This document shows, piece by piece, positions 42,342 through 51,671 of a stretch of DNA of 64,000 nucleotides; positions within the stretch are counted from its first letter, which is position 1; the number at the start of each line of letters is the position of its first letter. The notes under the pieces are model-generated. The model worked only from the letters and a program-made list of their open reading frames with translations, was not told where the DNA came from and searched no databases. Origin of the DNA: UBA2336 sp036787955 (GTDB lineage Bacteria > Bacteroidota > Bacteroidia > Cytophagales > Cyclobacteriaceae); contig DAIQOI010000002.1 of assembly GCA_036787955.1 (NCBI GenBank), positions 186,001-250,000 on the forward strand, in the 5' to 3' direction. Position numbers and translations under genes: made by a program.

Positions 42342-43388
42342 ATGCCTATGAACAAGACCCAGAAAACCATTGTGGGTGTAATTGCCCTGCTTGCAGTGGG
42401 TACCTTTGCCTACTATGTTGTGAGCGGAAGGTTGAACTTTTCGCCTCAAGACGCTGAAGGCTCCGGTATTACAGGTGTTAAAAAAGCCGACAAATACAGG
42501 AGTGGCAGCACTGCTACCGTAGATCTGGAAGGTGCCGAGGTACAGCAACTTCTGCAAAATGATCAGTTTCAGCAACTGATGAGCGACCGGAACTTCCGTG
42601 AACTGATGAAGTCGCCAACCTTTACCGATCTGGCGAAGAATGCCGAGTTCATGGAGCTTGCACGGAGTGCAGAGTTTATGGAATTAATGAAGAACGATGC
42701 ATTTATTGAACTGGCTAAAAATTCAACTTTCCTGGATCTTGCAAAAAGCGCAGAGTTTGCTGAACTGGCTAAGAATGCATCCTTCATGGACTTGATGAAG
42801 AATGAGTCTTTTACTGAGTTGGCCAAATCCAGCCAGTTTGCCGATCTGATGAAGTCAGCTGCTTTCATGGACGTGGCTAAAAACCCCGCCTTTGATGATT
42901 TGGCCAAGAATCCTGCCATGATGGATTTGGCCAGACGCGGACAGTTTTCTGAGCTTGCCAAAAACCCTGACTTTGCCGAACTGGCTAAAAATGCAAACTT
43001 CCAAGAGCTCGCCAAAAATCCTGCTTTCGTTGCATTAGCGAAAAATCCCCAGTTCCTCGACTTAGCGAAGAATCCCGCATTTGCAGACTTGGCAAAAAAT
43101 GCTGCCTTTGCTGACCTGGCTAAGAATGCCCAGTTTCTTGACCTTGCTAAAAATTCTGCATTCATTGATCTGGCCAAGAATGCCCAGTTTGCTGACCTGA
43201 TGAAATCCTCTCAATTCATTGAATTGGCCAAGTCACCTGCTTTCGCCGATCTGGCCAGAAATGCCCAGTTTATTGAATTGGCAAAAAATCCGGCTTTTGC
43301 CGACCTGATGAAGAACGATACATTTACCGAACTGATGAAATCATCCCAGTTTGCTGATTTGGAAAAGATGGCCACAGCCAATTACTAA
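42342..43388 (+). CDS. Membrane-anchored protein of about 30 tandem nine-residue repeats (FxxLAKNxx)
   Basis: The 348-residue protein has one N-terminal membrane helix (IVGVIALLAVGTFAYYVV, residues about 10-27), a short linker, and then 29 full repeats and one partial repeat of nine residues from F76 to K342. The consensus is F-x-x-L-(A/M)-K-(N/S)-x-x, often with Pro at position 8 and D/E at position 3; a degenerate unit also lies at 67-75. The repeats have no gap or frame break, and the last residues are MATANY. N-P pairs in front of the F suggest short helices capped by Asn, giving a right- or left-handed helical solenoid; this is inferred. No catalytic motif is seen. With the basic N-terminus inside, the repeat domain would face the periplasm. 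A terminator follows. Confidence 0.9.
   Translation: MPMNKTQKTIVGVIALLAVGTFAYYVVSGRLNFSPQDAEGSGITGVKKADKYRSGSTATVDLEGAEVQQLLQNDQFQQLMSDRNFRELMKSPTFTDLAKNAEFMELARSAEFMELMKNDAFIELAKNSTFLDLAKSAEFAELAKNASFMDLMKNESFTELAKSSQFADLMKSAAFMDVAKNPAFDDLAKNPAMMDLARRGQFSELAKNPDFAELAKNANFQELAKNPAFVALAKNPQFLDLAKNPAFADLAKNAAFADLAKNAQFLDLAKNSAFIDLAKNAQFADLMKSSQFIELAKSPAFADLARNAQFIELAKNPAFADLMKNDTFTELMKSSQFADLEKMATANY
42567..43367 (+). repeat. 27-bp coding repeat array
   Basis: About 30 units of 27 bp encode the nonapeptide repeats. The DNA units are diverged at third positions (for example GAATTGGCC, GAACTGGCT and GACTTGGCA) while amino acids stay constant, so the array is old and under protein-level selection rather than recently expanded. 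Confidence 0.9.
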
Positions 43389-43410
43389 ACAACCCAAATT
43401 GCTCACTTTC

Positions 43411-43446
43411 AAAAGCCGTTATTGCTAAAATGACGGCTTTTTTACT
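43411..43446 (+). terminator. Rho-independent terminator after the repeat-protein gene
   Basis: AAAAGCCGT (43411-43419) and ACGGCTTTT (43433-43441) form a 9-bp stem with a 13-nt loop, followed by TTTTTT and A. It ends the repeat-protein transcript before the peptidase gene. Confidence 0.8.
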
Positions 43447-43474
43447 TTAATTAGTATGGACAATAGTTCCCGCT

Positions 43475-46400
43475 ATGCAGAAAGCTGTTGTACTCCTAAT
43501 GCTGCTTGGCCTTATTTCAGCCAAAGCGCAACTCAATAAAATAGAAACCAACGATTTAAGATTAATCAGCTACGACTTCGGGCATAAGTACATATTGCCC
43601 CATGCAGAACGTTGCTTCCATAACGCGTTGCAATTTCACAAAAAATTATTCGACTATACTCCCACAGAAAAGATCACTGTTCTTATTCAGGATTTTGGCG
43701 ATTACGGCAATGGCGGTGCAACGGCCGTACCCCGGAATGTGATTACCATGGGCCTGTCACCCTTCAGCTACACCTTTGAAACAAGTCCGGCAGGAGAAAG
43801 AGTATTCAGCATGATGAACCACGAGCTGGTACATGTTGTGGCTCTGGACAACAGCAGTTCTTCTGATAAATTTTTTCAGAAAATATTCTTTGGAAAAGTA
43901 GCCCCAACAAAGGAAAATCCCTTATCGGGATTCTACAGCTATCTTACCAGCCCGCGCAGGTATTCACCCCGTTGGTACCATGAAGGCATTGCATCGTATG
44001 TAGAAACATGGATGAGCGGGGGTGTGGGATTAGCCCTGGGAAGCTATGACGAAATGGTATTTAGAACACGCGTGTTTAATAATGCAAGAATTTATACCGC
44101 TCAGGGTCTTGAAGCGGAAGGTACCACCACCGACTTCCAGGGTAAAACAAATTCTTACCTGTACGGAACCCGTTTCATGGGTTACCTCTCCTATCAATAT
44201 GGACCGGACAAAATCATTGAATGGGTAAAAAGACGAGACGGCAGCCGAAGGGCCTGGTCATCGAATTTCAAGCATGTTTTTGGTAAACCACTCAACCAAT
44301 CCTGGCAGGAGTGGATCGACTTTGAAAAAAACTGGCAGCAGGAAAATATTCAGCGAATCCGGGAGTATCCGGTAACACCCATGGAAATCATTTCTGAGCA
44401 AACCATAGGCTCAGTTTCGCTCCCGCATTATGATTCGAAAAGAAACAAGGTATATATTGCGGTGAATTACCCGGGTCAGGTGCCCCATCTTGCCGCATTG
44501 GACCTGAACACAGGAAAACTTGAACGCCTGCACGATATAAAAGGCGCTGCCTTGTTTTATGTATCCTCGCTTACCTATGACAAAGAGGATAAAATCTACT
44601 TTACCACCGATAACGATGCGTGGCGTGATTTGATGTGTTATGATATCCGAACCAAAAAGGCCATTCGGCTTCAGCGTGATTTCAGAACGGGTGACCTCGC
44701 TTACAATCTGGCTGACAAATCTATTTGGGGTATTAAACATCTCAACGGATACTCTACCATTGTACAGATACCCCAAAAATCAGATCGCAACCCTTTGCCA
44801 TACAGCGAATGGCGTCAGCGGTATACTCTGCCCTATGGACATGACATTTTTGATATCGATATTTCTCCGGACGGCAAACTATTGAGTGCAGCCGTATCCG
44901 ACTACCGCGGCAATCAATCTCTCTTGCTTTTCAATCTCGATAGCCTGATGGCAAATAAAGTTGCAATTGATACCATTTTTAATTTTGAAGTCTCTTCACC
45001 CCAGAGTTTCAGGTTCACCGAAGATGGGCGTTACCTCATCGGAAGCTCCTATTATTCAGGCGTAAGTAATATATACCGCGTGGATCTTAAAACAAAAGAT
45101 ATTGCACCGATGAGCAATGCAATAACAGGCCTGTTCAGACCCCTATTAATCAACGAAGAAAAACTTCTGGCTTTTAATTTCAGGGCAGATGGTTTTCAGC
45201 CTGTTTACATTCCCAACAAAACAGTTGAAGAAATAGGCACCATAGAATTTCTGGGAAACAAAACCATAGAAAAATTCCCTATGTTGAAAAACTGGGAATT
45301 GCCGATTGCAACTTCATCGGATATTGACATTGATGCGCTTACCATAGAAGAAGGAAAGTATAAACCAGGCCGTCATATTGCGCTTAACTCTGCTTATCCT
45401 ATAATAACCGGCTACAAAAATTTTATAGGCACAGGATACACTTTCAATTTTGCCGATCCGTTGAATTTCCGTGAGTTTGAAGTAACTGCTTCCTACACAC
45501 CGCGTCAATGGCTGAACCGCCTGGCCAGCGAAGCCGATACCACTAATCTCATCCTTGAAGAGGACGAACAGCTCCATCTCTCGGTTACAGGAAAAATCGG
45601 CCGGTATAATTTCAGCCTGCACCACAACCCCGCCAGCTTTTACGACCTGTTTGGACCAACCAGGGTTTCACGAAGAGGTACGATGGGCAGAATCGAATAC
45701 ACCCGTCCGCTGATTTGGGACATGCCACGAAAACTCGATCTAACTGTTGGTACGGGCTTCTTCTATGGATTGCAGAAGTCTCCGTTCTTTCAGCAAATCG
45801 ATACACAGGAATTTACCGACAGCCTGTTTGTAAATTTCGATGCTTCACTCAGTTACAGCAACCTGCGCAGTTCGATTGGCGCAGTAGATCCGGAAAAAGG
45901 TTTTCGCTGGACGATGCGCACGCTGAATGCCACATCCAATGGTAAGTTTTATGCCACACTCGTAGGTTCATGGGATGTCGGCTTTCAGCTTCCCGTAAAC
46001 CACCTGTCATTCTGGCTGCGAACCGCTGCCGGTGGCTCACTGAGCGATGAGTTCAATCCATTTACGCGTTTTGGTTTTGCTGCATTTGGCAATAATATTA
46101 TCGACTACCAGGCATCCAGAAGATACCGCAATATATTTGCATTTCCGGGATTAGGGTTTGATGCAGGGCGATTCATTATTGCCCGCAGCTTCGCCAAGGG
46201 AACAGCCGAACTGGTGCTGCCCCCTATTCGGTTCCGGCATCTGGGCTCGCTCAATTTCTATTCCAACTGGATGCAGTTTACTGTGTTCTCATCGGCCATA
46301 ACCACATCCGAGCCTGACTTTGGGAAAAATCGTTTTATGAATGTAGGAACACAACTCGACATAAAACTGGTAATCTTTTCACTTTTGGAATCTACCTTGT

Positions 46401-46483
46401 CAGTGGGCTATGCCCAGGCATTTGATTTGTTGGGAAATGATAAATTTGAGGAATGGATGATCTCGTTGAAGTTGTTAAAATAA
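43475..46483 (+). CDS. Secreted gluzincin-like metallopeptidase with beta-propeller and C-terminal barrel domain
   Basis: The 1002-residue protein has a signal peptide (MQKAVVLLMLLGLISAKAQ). The N-terminal peptidase domain has NHELVHVVAL (HExxH: H116, E117, H120) and YHEGIASY (E170 as likely third zinc ligand), the gluzincin arrangement. Residues about 300-610 contain blade-like motifs such as DISPDGKLLSAAVSDYRG and FTEDGRYLIGSSY, seen in TolB-like propellers. The last 350 residues are beta-strands with aromatic ends, ending in EEWMISLKLLK, and may form an outer-membrane barrel. A PrsW-like gene starts 12 bp downstream, so the two may share a transcript. The substrate is unknown. Confidence 0.88.
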   Translation: MQKAVVLLMLLGLISAKAQLNKIETNDLRLISYDFGHKYILPHAERCFHNALQFHKKLFDYTPTEKITVLIQDFGDYGNGGATAVPRNVITMGLSPFSYTFETSPAGERVFSMMNHELVHVVALDNSSSSDKFFQKIFFGKVAPTKENPLSGFYSYLTSPRRYSPRWYHEGIASYVETWMSGGVGLALGSYDEMVFRTRVFNNARIYTAQGLEAEGTTTDFQGKTNSYLYGTRFMGYLSYQYGPDKIIEWVKRRDGSRRAWSSNFKHVFGKPLNQSWQEWIDFEKNWQQENIQRIREYPVTPMEIISEQTIGSVSLPHYDSKRNKVYIAVNYPGQVPHLAALDLNTGKLERLHDIKGAALFYVSSLTYDKEDKIYFTTDNDAWRDLMCYDIRTKKAIRLQRDFRTGDLAYNLADKSIWGIKHLNGYSTIVQIPQKSDRNPLPYSEWRQRYTLPYGHDIFDIDISPDGKLLSAAVSDYRGNQSLLLFNLDSLMANKVAIDTIFNFEVSSPQSFRFTEDGRYLIGSSYYSGVSNIYRVDLKTKDIAPMSNAITGLFRPLLINEEKLLAFNFRADGFQPVYIPNKTVEEIGTIEFLGNKTIEKFPMLKNWELPIATSSDIDIDALTIEEGKYKPGRHIALNSAYPIITGYKNFIGTGYTFNFADPLNFREFEVTASYTPRQWLNRLASEADTTNLILEEDEQLHLSVTGKIGRYNFSLHHNPASFYDLFGPTRVSRRGTMGRIEYTRPLIWDMPRKLDLTVGTGFFYGLQKSPFFQQIDTQEFTDSLFVNFDASLSYSNLRSSIGAVDPEKGFRWTMRTLNATSNGKFYATLVGSWDVGFQLPVNHLSFWLRTAAGGSLSDEFNPFTRFGFAAFGNNIIDYQASRRYRNIFAFPGLGFDAGRFIIARSFAKGTAELVLPPIRFRHLGSLNFYSNWMQFTVFSSAITTSEPDFGKNRFMNVGTQLDIKLVIFSLLESTLSVGYAQAFDLLGNDKFEEWMISLKLLK

Positions 46484-46495
46484 ACCAGGCAAACA

Positions 46496-47197
46496 ATGAG
46501 TTACTTTTACCTCATTACCCTTGCACTACTTCCAGGTTTGCTGATTGCCGTATATCTGTATTTGCATGATAAGCATGAACCCGAACCACTATGGCTTGTA
46601 ATTGGTACTTTTTTGCTGGGAGCTGTTAGCTTCCTGGTGAGTTTACTGGTTGCCTGGCCCGTTGATATGCTCATTCCTCTGGATGATCACGACCTCACCG
46701 CTCAAGCCATTCATGCATTTGCTGTGATAGCACTTATTGAAGAACTCAGTAAATTCCTGTTCCTCCGGGTATTTATTTATCCTAACAGGAATTTCAATGA
46801 ACCACTGGACGGCATTATTTACGCAGTAATGATCGGTATGGGTTTTGCCACAGCAGAGAATGTGCTGTATGTATGGAAAGGCGGTTTAGATACAGCCTTC
46901 GTCCGGATGTTTTCGGCTATACCGGCACACGCCATGTTTTCGGTTATGATGGGATACTGGATGGGACGGGCCAAATTTATTCATGCCTACGAAGCGCGCT
47001 ATGCATTAATGGGATTATTCAGCGCAGTGATTCTGCATGGCTTATACGATTACTTCTTGTTTATATCATTCGTTCCCGGAATTTGGATTTGGTCTTTTAT
47101 TACCCTGGCCATTGGAATTTTGCTGGGTAAACGTGCCATAGAAATTCATCAACACGCCTCTCCATTTACCGAAACCAGAAAAGCTTCTCAACACTGA
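46496..47197 (+). CDS. prsW: PrsW-family intramembrane metalloprotease
   Basis: The 233-residue protein has about eight membrane helices and the PrsW motifs: IEELSKFLFLR (EExxK), GFATAENVLYVW (ExxxY), HAMFSVMMGYWMG (conserved His) and LHGLYDYFLF (HGxxD). PrsW cuts the anti-sigma factor RsiW within the membrane in Bacillus; in Bacteroidota the substrate is generally not known. It lies 12 bp after the metallopeptidase gene. The stop codon is inside a long inverted repeat that acts as terminator. Confidence 0.92.
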   Translation: MSYFYLITLALLPGLLIAVYLYLHDKHEPEPLWLVIGTFLLGAVSFLVSLLVAWPVDMLIPLDDHDLTAQAIHAFAVIALIEELSKFLFLRVFIYPNRNFNEPLDGIIYAVMIGMGFATAENVLYVWKGGLDTAFVRMFSAIPAHAMFSVMMGYWMGRAKFIHAYEARYALMGLFSAVILHGLYDYFLFISFVPGIWIWSFITLAIGILLGKRAIEIHQHASPFTETRKASQH

Positions 47198-47210
47198 GAA
47201 GCTTTTCTGG
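47175..47210. terminator. Perfect 16-bp inverted repeat, bidirectional terminator
   Basis: CCAGAAAAGCTTCTCA (47175-47190) pairs perfectly with TGAGAAGCTTTTCTGG (47195-47210) over a 4-nt loop. It contains the PrsW stop codon and lies 25 bp from the end of the convergent amidohydrolase gene. Its A/T outer part can serve both directions. Confidence 0.75.
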
Positions 47211-47234
47211 CTCAGGATTCATACCATACTTTTC

Positions 47235-48551
47235 CTACTTCATCTGCCCATACTTGCGTGCGTAGCGTTCATACAGTTCCTGCTGATTGCCATGCAAAGT
47301 GATACGTTTGCCGCTGATAAAGGCCATTAACACATTGTTTGTCCGATAATCCAGCGCATCACCTTCGCTCACAAACAGGGTTGCATCCTTACCTACTTCA
47401 AGTGAACCTACCCGTTTGTCTATGCCAAGTGCCTTGGCTGTATTGAGGGTTATGGTTTTCAGGGCTTCTTCCTTGTCCATGCCGTAGGCGGCTGCCGTGC
47501 CTGCAAAAAACGGCAAATTTCGCCCGTTGTGTAGCGCACCGGCACAGTACAAAGAAACTTGTACACCTGCCTGATGCAGCAAGTAAGGCGCACGGAAAGG
47601 CAAATCAATGTCGTCATCAATTCGGTCAGGGAGGTTGTGCGTATCCTGAATAATGACAGGGATGTTGTTTTCCTTCAGAAAGTCGGCTACCCACACTGAA
47701 CCAGTCCCCGAAATAAGTGTAATTTTCTGAACTCCGTGTCGCTGGGCAAAGCGTATGGACTCAACGATTTCCTTCGGACTGCCGGCATGCAAGAAAAGTA
47801 TTTTGCTGCCATTGAACAATCCTTGCATCGCCTCAAACTTCAGGTTGGTTTCGCGTACGGCCTGCTGGCCATATGCTTTGGCTTCGGCAAAAAACTGGTT
47901 CAGCTCAGTTACCTGTTTTTCGTAATCATTATTTGGCTGTTCGCTGAAAGTAAAGGTGTTGAAATCAAACTGCCTGCGCACCATGGGCGGCCAGTTCATG
48001 TGTATGCCGATATCAATACTGTGCGCGGCATCTTCCCAGTTCCATCCTTCCATTTCCATAACCGATGATGTACCCGAAATCACACCGCCAGTGGGCGTTG
48101 CTTCTGCCAGCAGTACACCGTTAAAACGGAAGGTAGGAATAAACTCGCTATCGGTATTATAAGCGATAAGCGACCTGACGTTCGGGTTCAGCTCCCCTCT
48201 TTCCTGGAAATCATTCATCGCCCGGATAGATGTCACTTCCTGCAACCCTACCTGAGAATTGGGCAGAATAAAGCCGGGATAAATGTGTTTTCCCACCACG
48301 TTTATTACTTCGTAACCGGAAAGATCCGGGTTGGAAGATGCCGGTGCTACAAGGGTCAACTTTCCTTTGTCAAAACCGATGACGGCATTGGTTATAACCT
48401 GCCCGTTGCCCAGGTGAGCAGTTGCACCGGTGAGGGCTATAGGCCGCGACTGTGGCGGTGCAGGCACGGGTGTTTGTGCCGGTACCTGGCGCATCGCCAT
48501 CATCAGAATCAGAACGGTTGTATGCATTAAATTCTTCATAGCTGATTTCAT
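47235..48551 (-). CDS. Amidohydrolase-like secreted protein with degenerate metal site
   Basis: The 438-residue protein has a signal peptide (start region MKNLMHTTVLILMMAMRQVPAQ, ATG 48536; or ATG 48551). It shows the amidohydrolase ends, GKHIYPGFILPNSQVGL near residue 90 and ITLNTAKALGI, GSLEVGKDATLFV near the C-terminus. The first metal-binding motif, normally PGxIDxHxH, is replaced by PGFILPNSQVGL, so both histidines are gone. A lone FLHAG remains, and later residues are hydrophobic. It is probably a non-catalytic partner of the intact second domain of the next gene, which ends 8 bp upstream on the same strand. Confidence 0.88.
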   Translation of the reverse strand: MKSAMKNLMHTTVLILMMAMRQVPAQTPVPAPPQSRPIALTGATAHLGNGQVITNAVIGFDKGKLTLVAPASSNPDLSGYEVINVVGKHIYPGFILPNSQVGLQEVTSIRAMNDFQERGELNPNVRSLIAYNTDSEFIPTFRFNGVLLAEATPTGGVISGTSSVMEMEGWNWEDAAHSIDIGIHMNWPPMVRRQFDFNTFTFSEQPNNDYEKQVTELNQFFAEAKAYGQQAVRETNLKFEAMQGLFNGSKILFLHAGSPKEIVESIRFAQRHGVQKITLISGTGSVWVADFLKENNIPVIIQDTHNLPDRIDDDIDLPFRAPYLLHQAGVQVSLYCAGALHNGRNLPFFAGTAAAYGMDKEEALKTITLNTAKALGIDKRVGSLEVGKDATLFVSEGDALDYRTNNVLMAFISGKRITLHGNQQELYERYARKYGQMK

Positions 48552-48559
48552 TTTAACAA

Positions 48560-51500
48560 TTAATGGTCATGATCGTCAAACTCAACACCTAGTATGTCCT
48601 CGCAATGGAACATCACCTGCGAGCGGCCCTCACCGCGTTGGGTAGGTGCACCGGCACGCTTTGCGTCTTTCATTTTTTGAATCAGGCGGGCCCGCTCAGC
48701 TTCCTGCTCCTTGCGGTTCTGGGCATCTTTTTCAAGATCAAAATACACCTTACCGTCGATGATGGTTTTTTCGGCCTTTGCATATACCGACAGCGGGTGG
48801 TCGGTCCACAGCACTATGTCAGCCGATTTACCCACTTTAATACTGCCCATCTGGTTATCCAGGTGAAGCATTTTGGCCGGATTAAGGGTTACTGTTTTTA
48901 GTGCCTCTTCTTCACTCAGGCCCCCGTACTTTACTGTTTTTGCAGCTTCCTGGTTCAGGCGCCTGCCCATTTCGGCATCATCTGAGTTGATGGCCGTTAA
49001 CACTCCAGCACGGGTTAAAATGGCAGCATTATAGGGAATGGCATAGCGTACTTCCCACTTGTAATTCCACCAGTCGGCAAAGGAAGAAGCCGCCACGCCA
49101 TGCTGTGCCATTTTATCGGCCACCTTGTAGCCTTCCAGAATATGCGTAAAAGTATTTACGCGGAAGTTGAATCGCTCAGCCACTTTCATCAGCATGTTGA
49201 TTTCGCTTTGCACATACGAGTGGCAGGTAATGAATAATTTTTTGTTGAGAATGTCCAGCATAGCTTCATCGGCCAGGTCCCTGCGCGGCTTAATAGCCAG
49301 GGCCTTTTCCTTGGCAGGCAAGCTGTTATAGGCATCCCATTTTTTCTTGTATTCCAGCGCGCTGGTAAAGGCATCCACATACACCTGTTCCACACCCATG
49401 CGAGTTTGCGGATAGCGTATGGAGCTGGGATTGGCAGTGCGTTTTACATTTTCGCCCAGGGCAAACTTGATGAAGCGGTCGGCACCCTGAATCTTATAAT
49501 TTTCAGGTGCTTCGCCCCAGCGTAGTTTAACCAGCGCAGATTGCCCGCCAATCGGATTGGCAGATCCATGCAATATCTGAACCGCCACCACACCACCGGC
49601 AAGAGCACGGTAAACATTGATGTTTTCGGCATCTATGTTGTCGCCTATCCGTACCATTCCCGAGTTGGTAGCCACGTCGTTAACGCTGGCCGTTGCAATG
49701 TGCGAGTGCTCGTCAATGATCCCCGGGGTAAGGTGCTTGCCCGTTCCGTCTATGACTTTGGCCCCCGGCTCTGCCAGGTTTTTTCCGATTCGGGCAATCT
49801 TCCCGTCCTTAATCAGCACATCTGTATTTTGCAGAATACCTTCGGGCTCATTGGTCCATACCGTAGCATTTTTAATAATCATGGTTTCAGCTACCGGCAA
49901 AGACGTGTAGCCATGTGCCACGAACGGATAAATTACCTTACCCACTTCGGGTGGTTTCTTGTCTTGTGTGCCCGCACGACCACCGCCATTGCTCTTCACA
50001 TCGCCTGTGCGGGTAGCTGTCCAATTTACCCACTGCCCGTTAACCAGTTGCCCCTTGCCTTTCCATCCGCTGGCTTCTGACCAGCCCGACAACCGGACAG
50101 TACCCGTTTCTTTCGGGTTGGGTTTAAAACTCAGTGTTATCAGATTGTCCTTAAATGTGGCTGTCGCATCTACAGAAGTGGTATCGTTCAACTTTACTTT
50201 GGCCTTGTGCGAGCCTGGTTCACCCGAAACTTCCAGCGAGTAAGTGGTTCCGGCCAGGCTAAGCTGATAATTGCCGCTGAAATCCTTCGTGTCAAGCGGC
50301 TTGATGCTGTATGGCCTGCCCTGCACCCAGTTTTCGTAAATAATGGTTTTTTCGTCAAAAATCTTTCCTGACGTTATAAGGAAGTTAGCAATCATACCTT
50401 TTTTCAGGCTACCTATCTGGCTGTCCATACCGATAAGGCGGGCTGGAGTTGAAGTCAATGCACTGAGTGCTGCGTTTTCGCTCAGGCCGTATTCAATAGC
50501 CTTCCGGATATTGGGTATAAAATCGGCAGGGCGGCGCAGCCCGTTGGCGGTGATGGCAAACGGGATTCCTGCCTTTTCCAGGGCGCCCAGGTTGGTGGGT
50601 GCCAGCTCCCAGTGTTTCATCTCGGCCAATGACACGCGCGCAGCATCCAGCGGGTCTTCCACGTCATAGGCATCGGGATAGTTTACCGGCACAATCAGTG
50701 TGGCACGCGAAGCTTTGATTTCGTTGATGCGCTTGTACTCATCGCCCGCGCCCTTAATAATGAATTGGACACCAAACTCATCGCCCACTTTATCAGCGCG
50801 CAATACGTTCATCCAGTTGTTGGCTTCAAAAATCTGCGGAAGCTTTTGATTCTGAATCCAGGCTTCCAACGAGTTATCGGCAAAGGGGCGGGGGTTATGG
50901 CTGCCGAACCACTCTGCGTCCAGATAAGTTTGGCGCAACACGGCTATGCAGCCCATAAGCGATGAGGGGTAATTCTGCGTGGACGACCCTTTGTCGAAAG
51001 AATAAAATGCTGCAGCTTTTGGGCGAAGCATCACCTGGTTATCCGTTGTTTCGCCCAGCGTTACAAATGCACCGGTTCCGCGGGCAAGCCCATCGGGCTT
51101 GTGGGTAAGCACCGCGCCAAAGCCGGCCTTGCGCAGTTCATCTGCGGCTTTGGCATTGAGCGTAAATTCATCCGCGGCATTGTAATGCGAACGAATAGCC
51201 TGGTTGGCATTGTAGGCTCCTTTGGTGTTGGATTGAATCTGCTCCACACCGCCAAACCCGCCACCACGCGGACGCTGAACCTCAGGCAATCCGTAGTAAG
51301 ATGACAGGTCAATAAAAGCAGGATAAATGTATTTTCCTTTCAAATCGTACACCGCATATCCGCGGGGTATGTTCACATTGGTACCAACCTGTTCAATTTT
51401 ACCATCTTTTACCAGCAAGGTGGCATTATTGATAGTGGTTTGCGCATCCACCACTATGGTGGCATTGGTAAAGGCAAAGAGTCCTGCGCGGGGGTCTTTC

Positions 51501-51580
51501 ACGTCATTTCTCGGAAAAGTCTCCTGCGCAGCAAGCGGCAGTGCCAGTACCATCAGGGCGTAGAGTAACAATCTTTTCAT
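48560..51580 (-). CDS. Secreted double-domain amidohydrolase, first domain degenerate and second domain intact
   Basis: The 1006-residue protein has a signal peptide (MKRLLLYALMVLALPLAAQ). The N-terminal amidohydrolase domain has IYPAFIDLSSYYGLPE where PGxIDxHxH is expected, so it lacks the first two metal ligands. The second domain, about residues 590-970, has LTPGIIDEHSHIATA (HxH), a FITCHSYVQSE His, an FTHILEG His and the terminal NSDDAE Asp. It ends with the MLHLDNQMGSIKVGKSADIVLW composite beta-sandwich. A D/E-rich tail with EFDDHDH closes the protein. The reaction is unknown. A poor partner gene lies 8 bp downstream, and the pair is likely co-expressed. Confidence 0.92.
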   Translation of the reverse strand: MKRLLLYALMVLALPLAAQETFPRNDVKDPRAGLFAFTNATIVVDAQTTINNATLLVKDGKIEQVGTNVNIPRGYAVYDLKGKYIYPAFIDLSSYYGLPEVQRPRGGGFGGVEQIQSNTKGAYNANQAIRSHYNAADEFTLNAKAADELRKAGFGAVLTHKPDGLARGTGAFVTLGETTDNQVMLRPKAAAFYSFDKGSSTQNYPSSLMGCIAVLRQTYLDAEWFGSHNPRPFADNSLEAWIQNQKLPQIFEANNWMNVLRADKVGDEFGVQFIIKGAGDEYKRINEIKASRATLIVPVNYPDAYDVEDPLDAARVSLAEMKHWELAPTNLGALEKAGIPFAITANGLRRPADFIPNIRKAIEYGLSENAALSALTSTPARLIGMDSQIGSLKKGMIANFLITSGKIFDEKTIIYENWVQGRPYSIKPLDTKDFSGNYQLSLAGTTYSLEVSGEPGSHKAKVKLNDTTSVDATATFKDNLITLSFKPNPKETGTVRLSGWSEASGWKGKGQLVNGQWVNWTATRTGDVKSNGGGRAGTQDKKPPEVGKVIYPFVAHGYTSLPVAETMIIKNATVWTNEPEGILQNTDVLIKDGKIARIGKNLAEPGAKVIDGTGKHLTPGIIDEHSHIATASVNDVATNSGMVRIGDNIDAENINVYRALAGGVVAVQILHGSANPIGGQSALVKLRWGEAPENYKIQGADRFIKFALGENVKRTANPSSIRYPQTRMGVEQVYVDAFTSALEYKKKWDAYNSLPAKEKALAIKPRRDLADEAMLDILNKKLFITCHSYVQSEINMLMKVAERFNFRVNTFTHILEGYKVADKMAQHGVAASSFADWWNYKWEVRYAIPYNAAILTRAGVLTAINSDDAEMGRRLNQEAAKTVKYGGLSEEEALKTVTLNPAKMLHLDNQMGSIKVGKSADIVLWTDHPLSVYAKAEKTIIDGKVYFDLEKDAQNRKEQEAERARLIQKMKDAKRAGAPTQRGEGRSQVMFHCEDILGVEFDDHDH

Positions 51581-51671
51581 AATTCGTTCTGCTTAATCAC
51601 AATCGCGAAAGGTAAAAATTCATTGAGCTTACCCAAAAGAGATAGGGATATTCGGCTAATAGGCCTGTTTA

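Noticed and set aside
42569..43177. A long open frame on the minus strand across the repeat gene, reading FLARS/FFAKS repeats
   Set aside because: It is the mirror image of the 27-bp repeats and ends within the array. The plus-strand frame has a membrane anchor, normal start and terminator.
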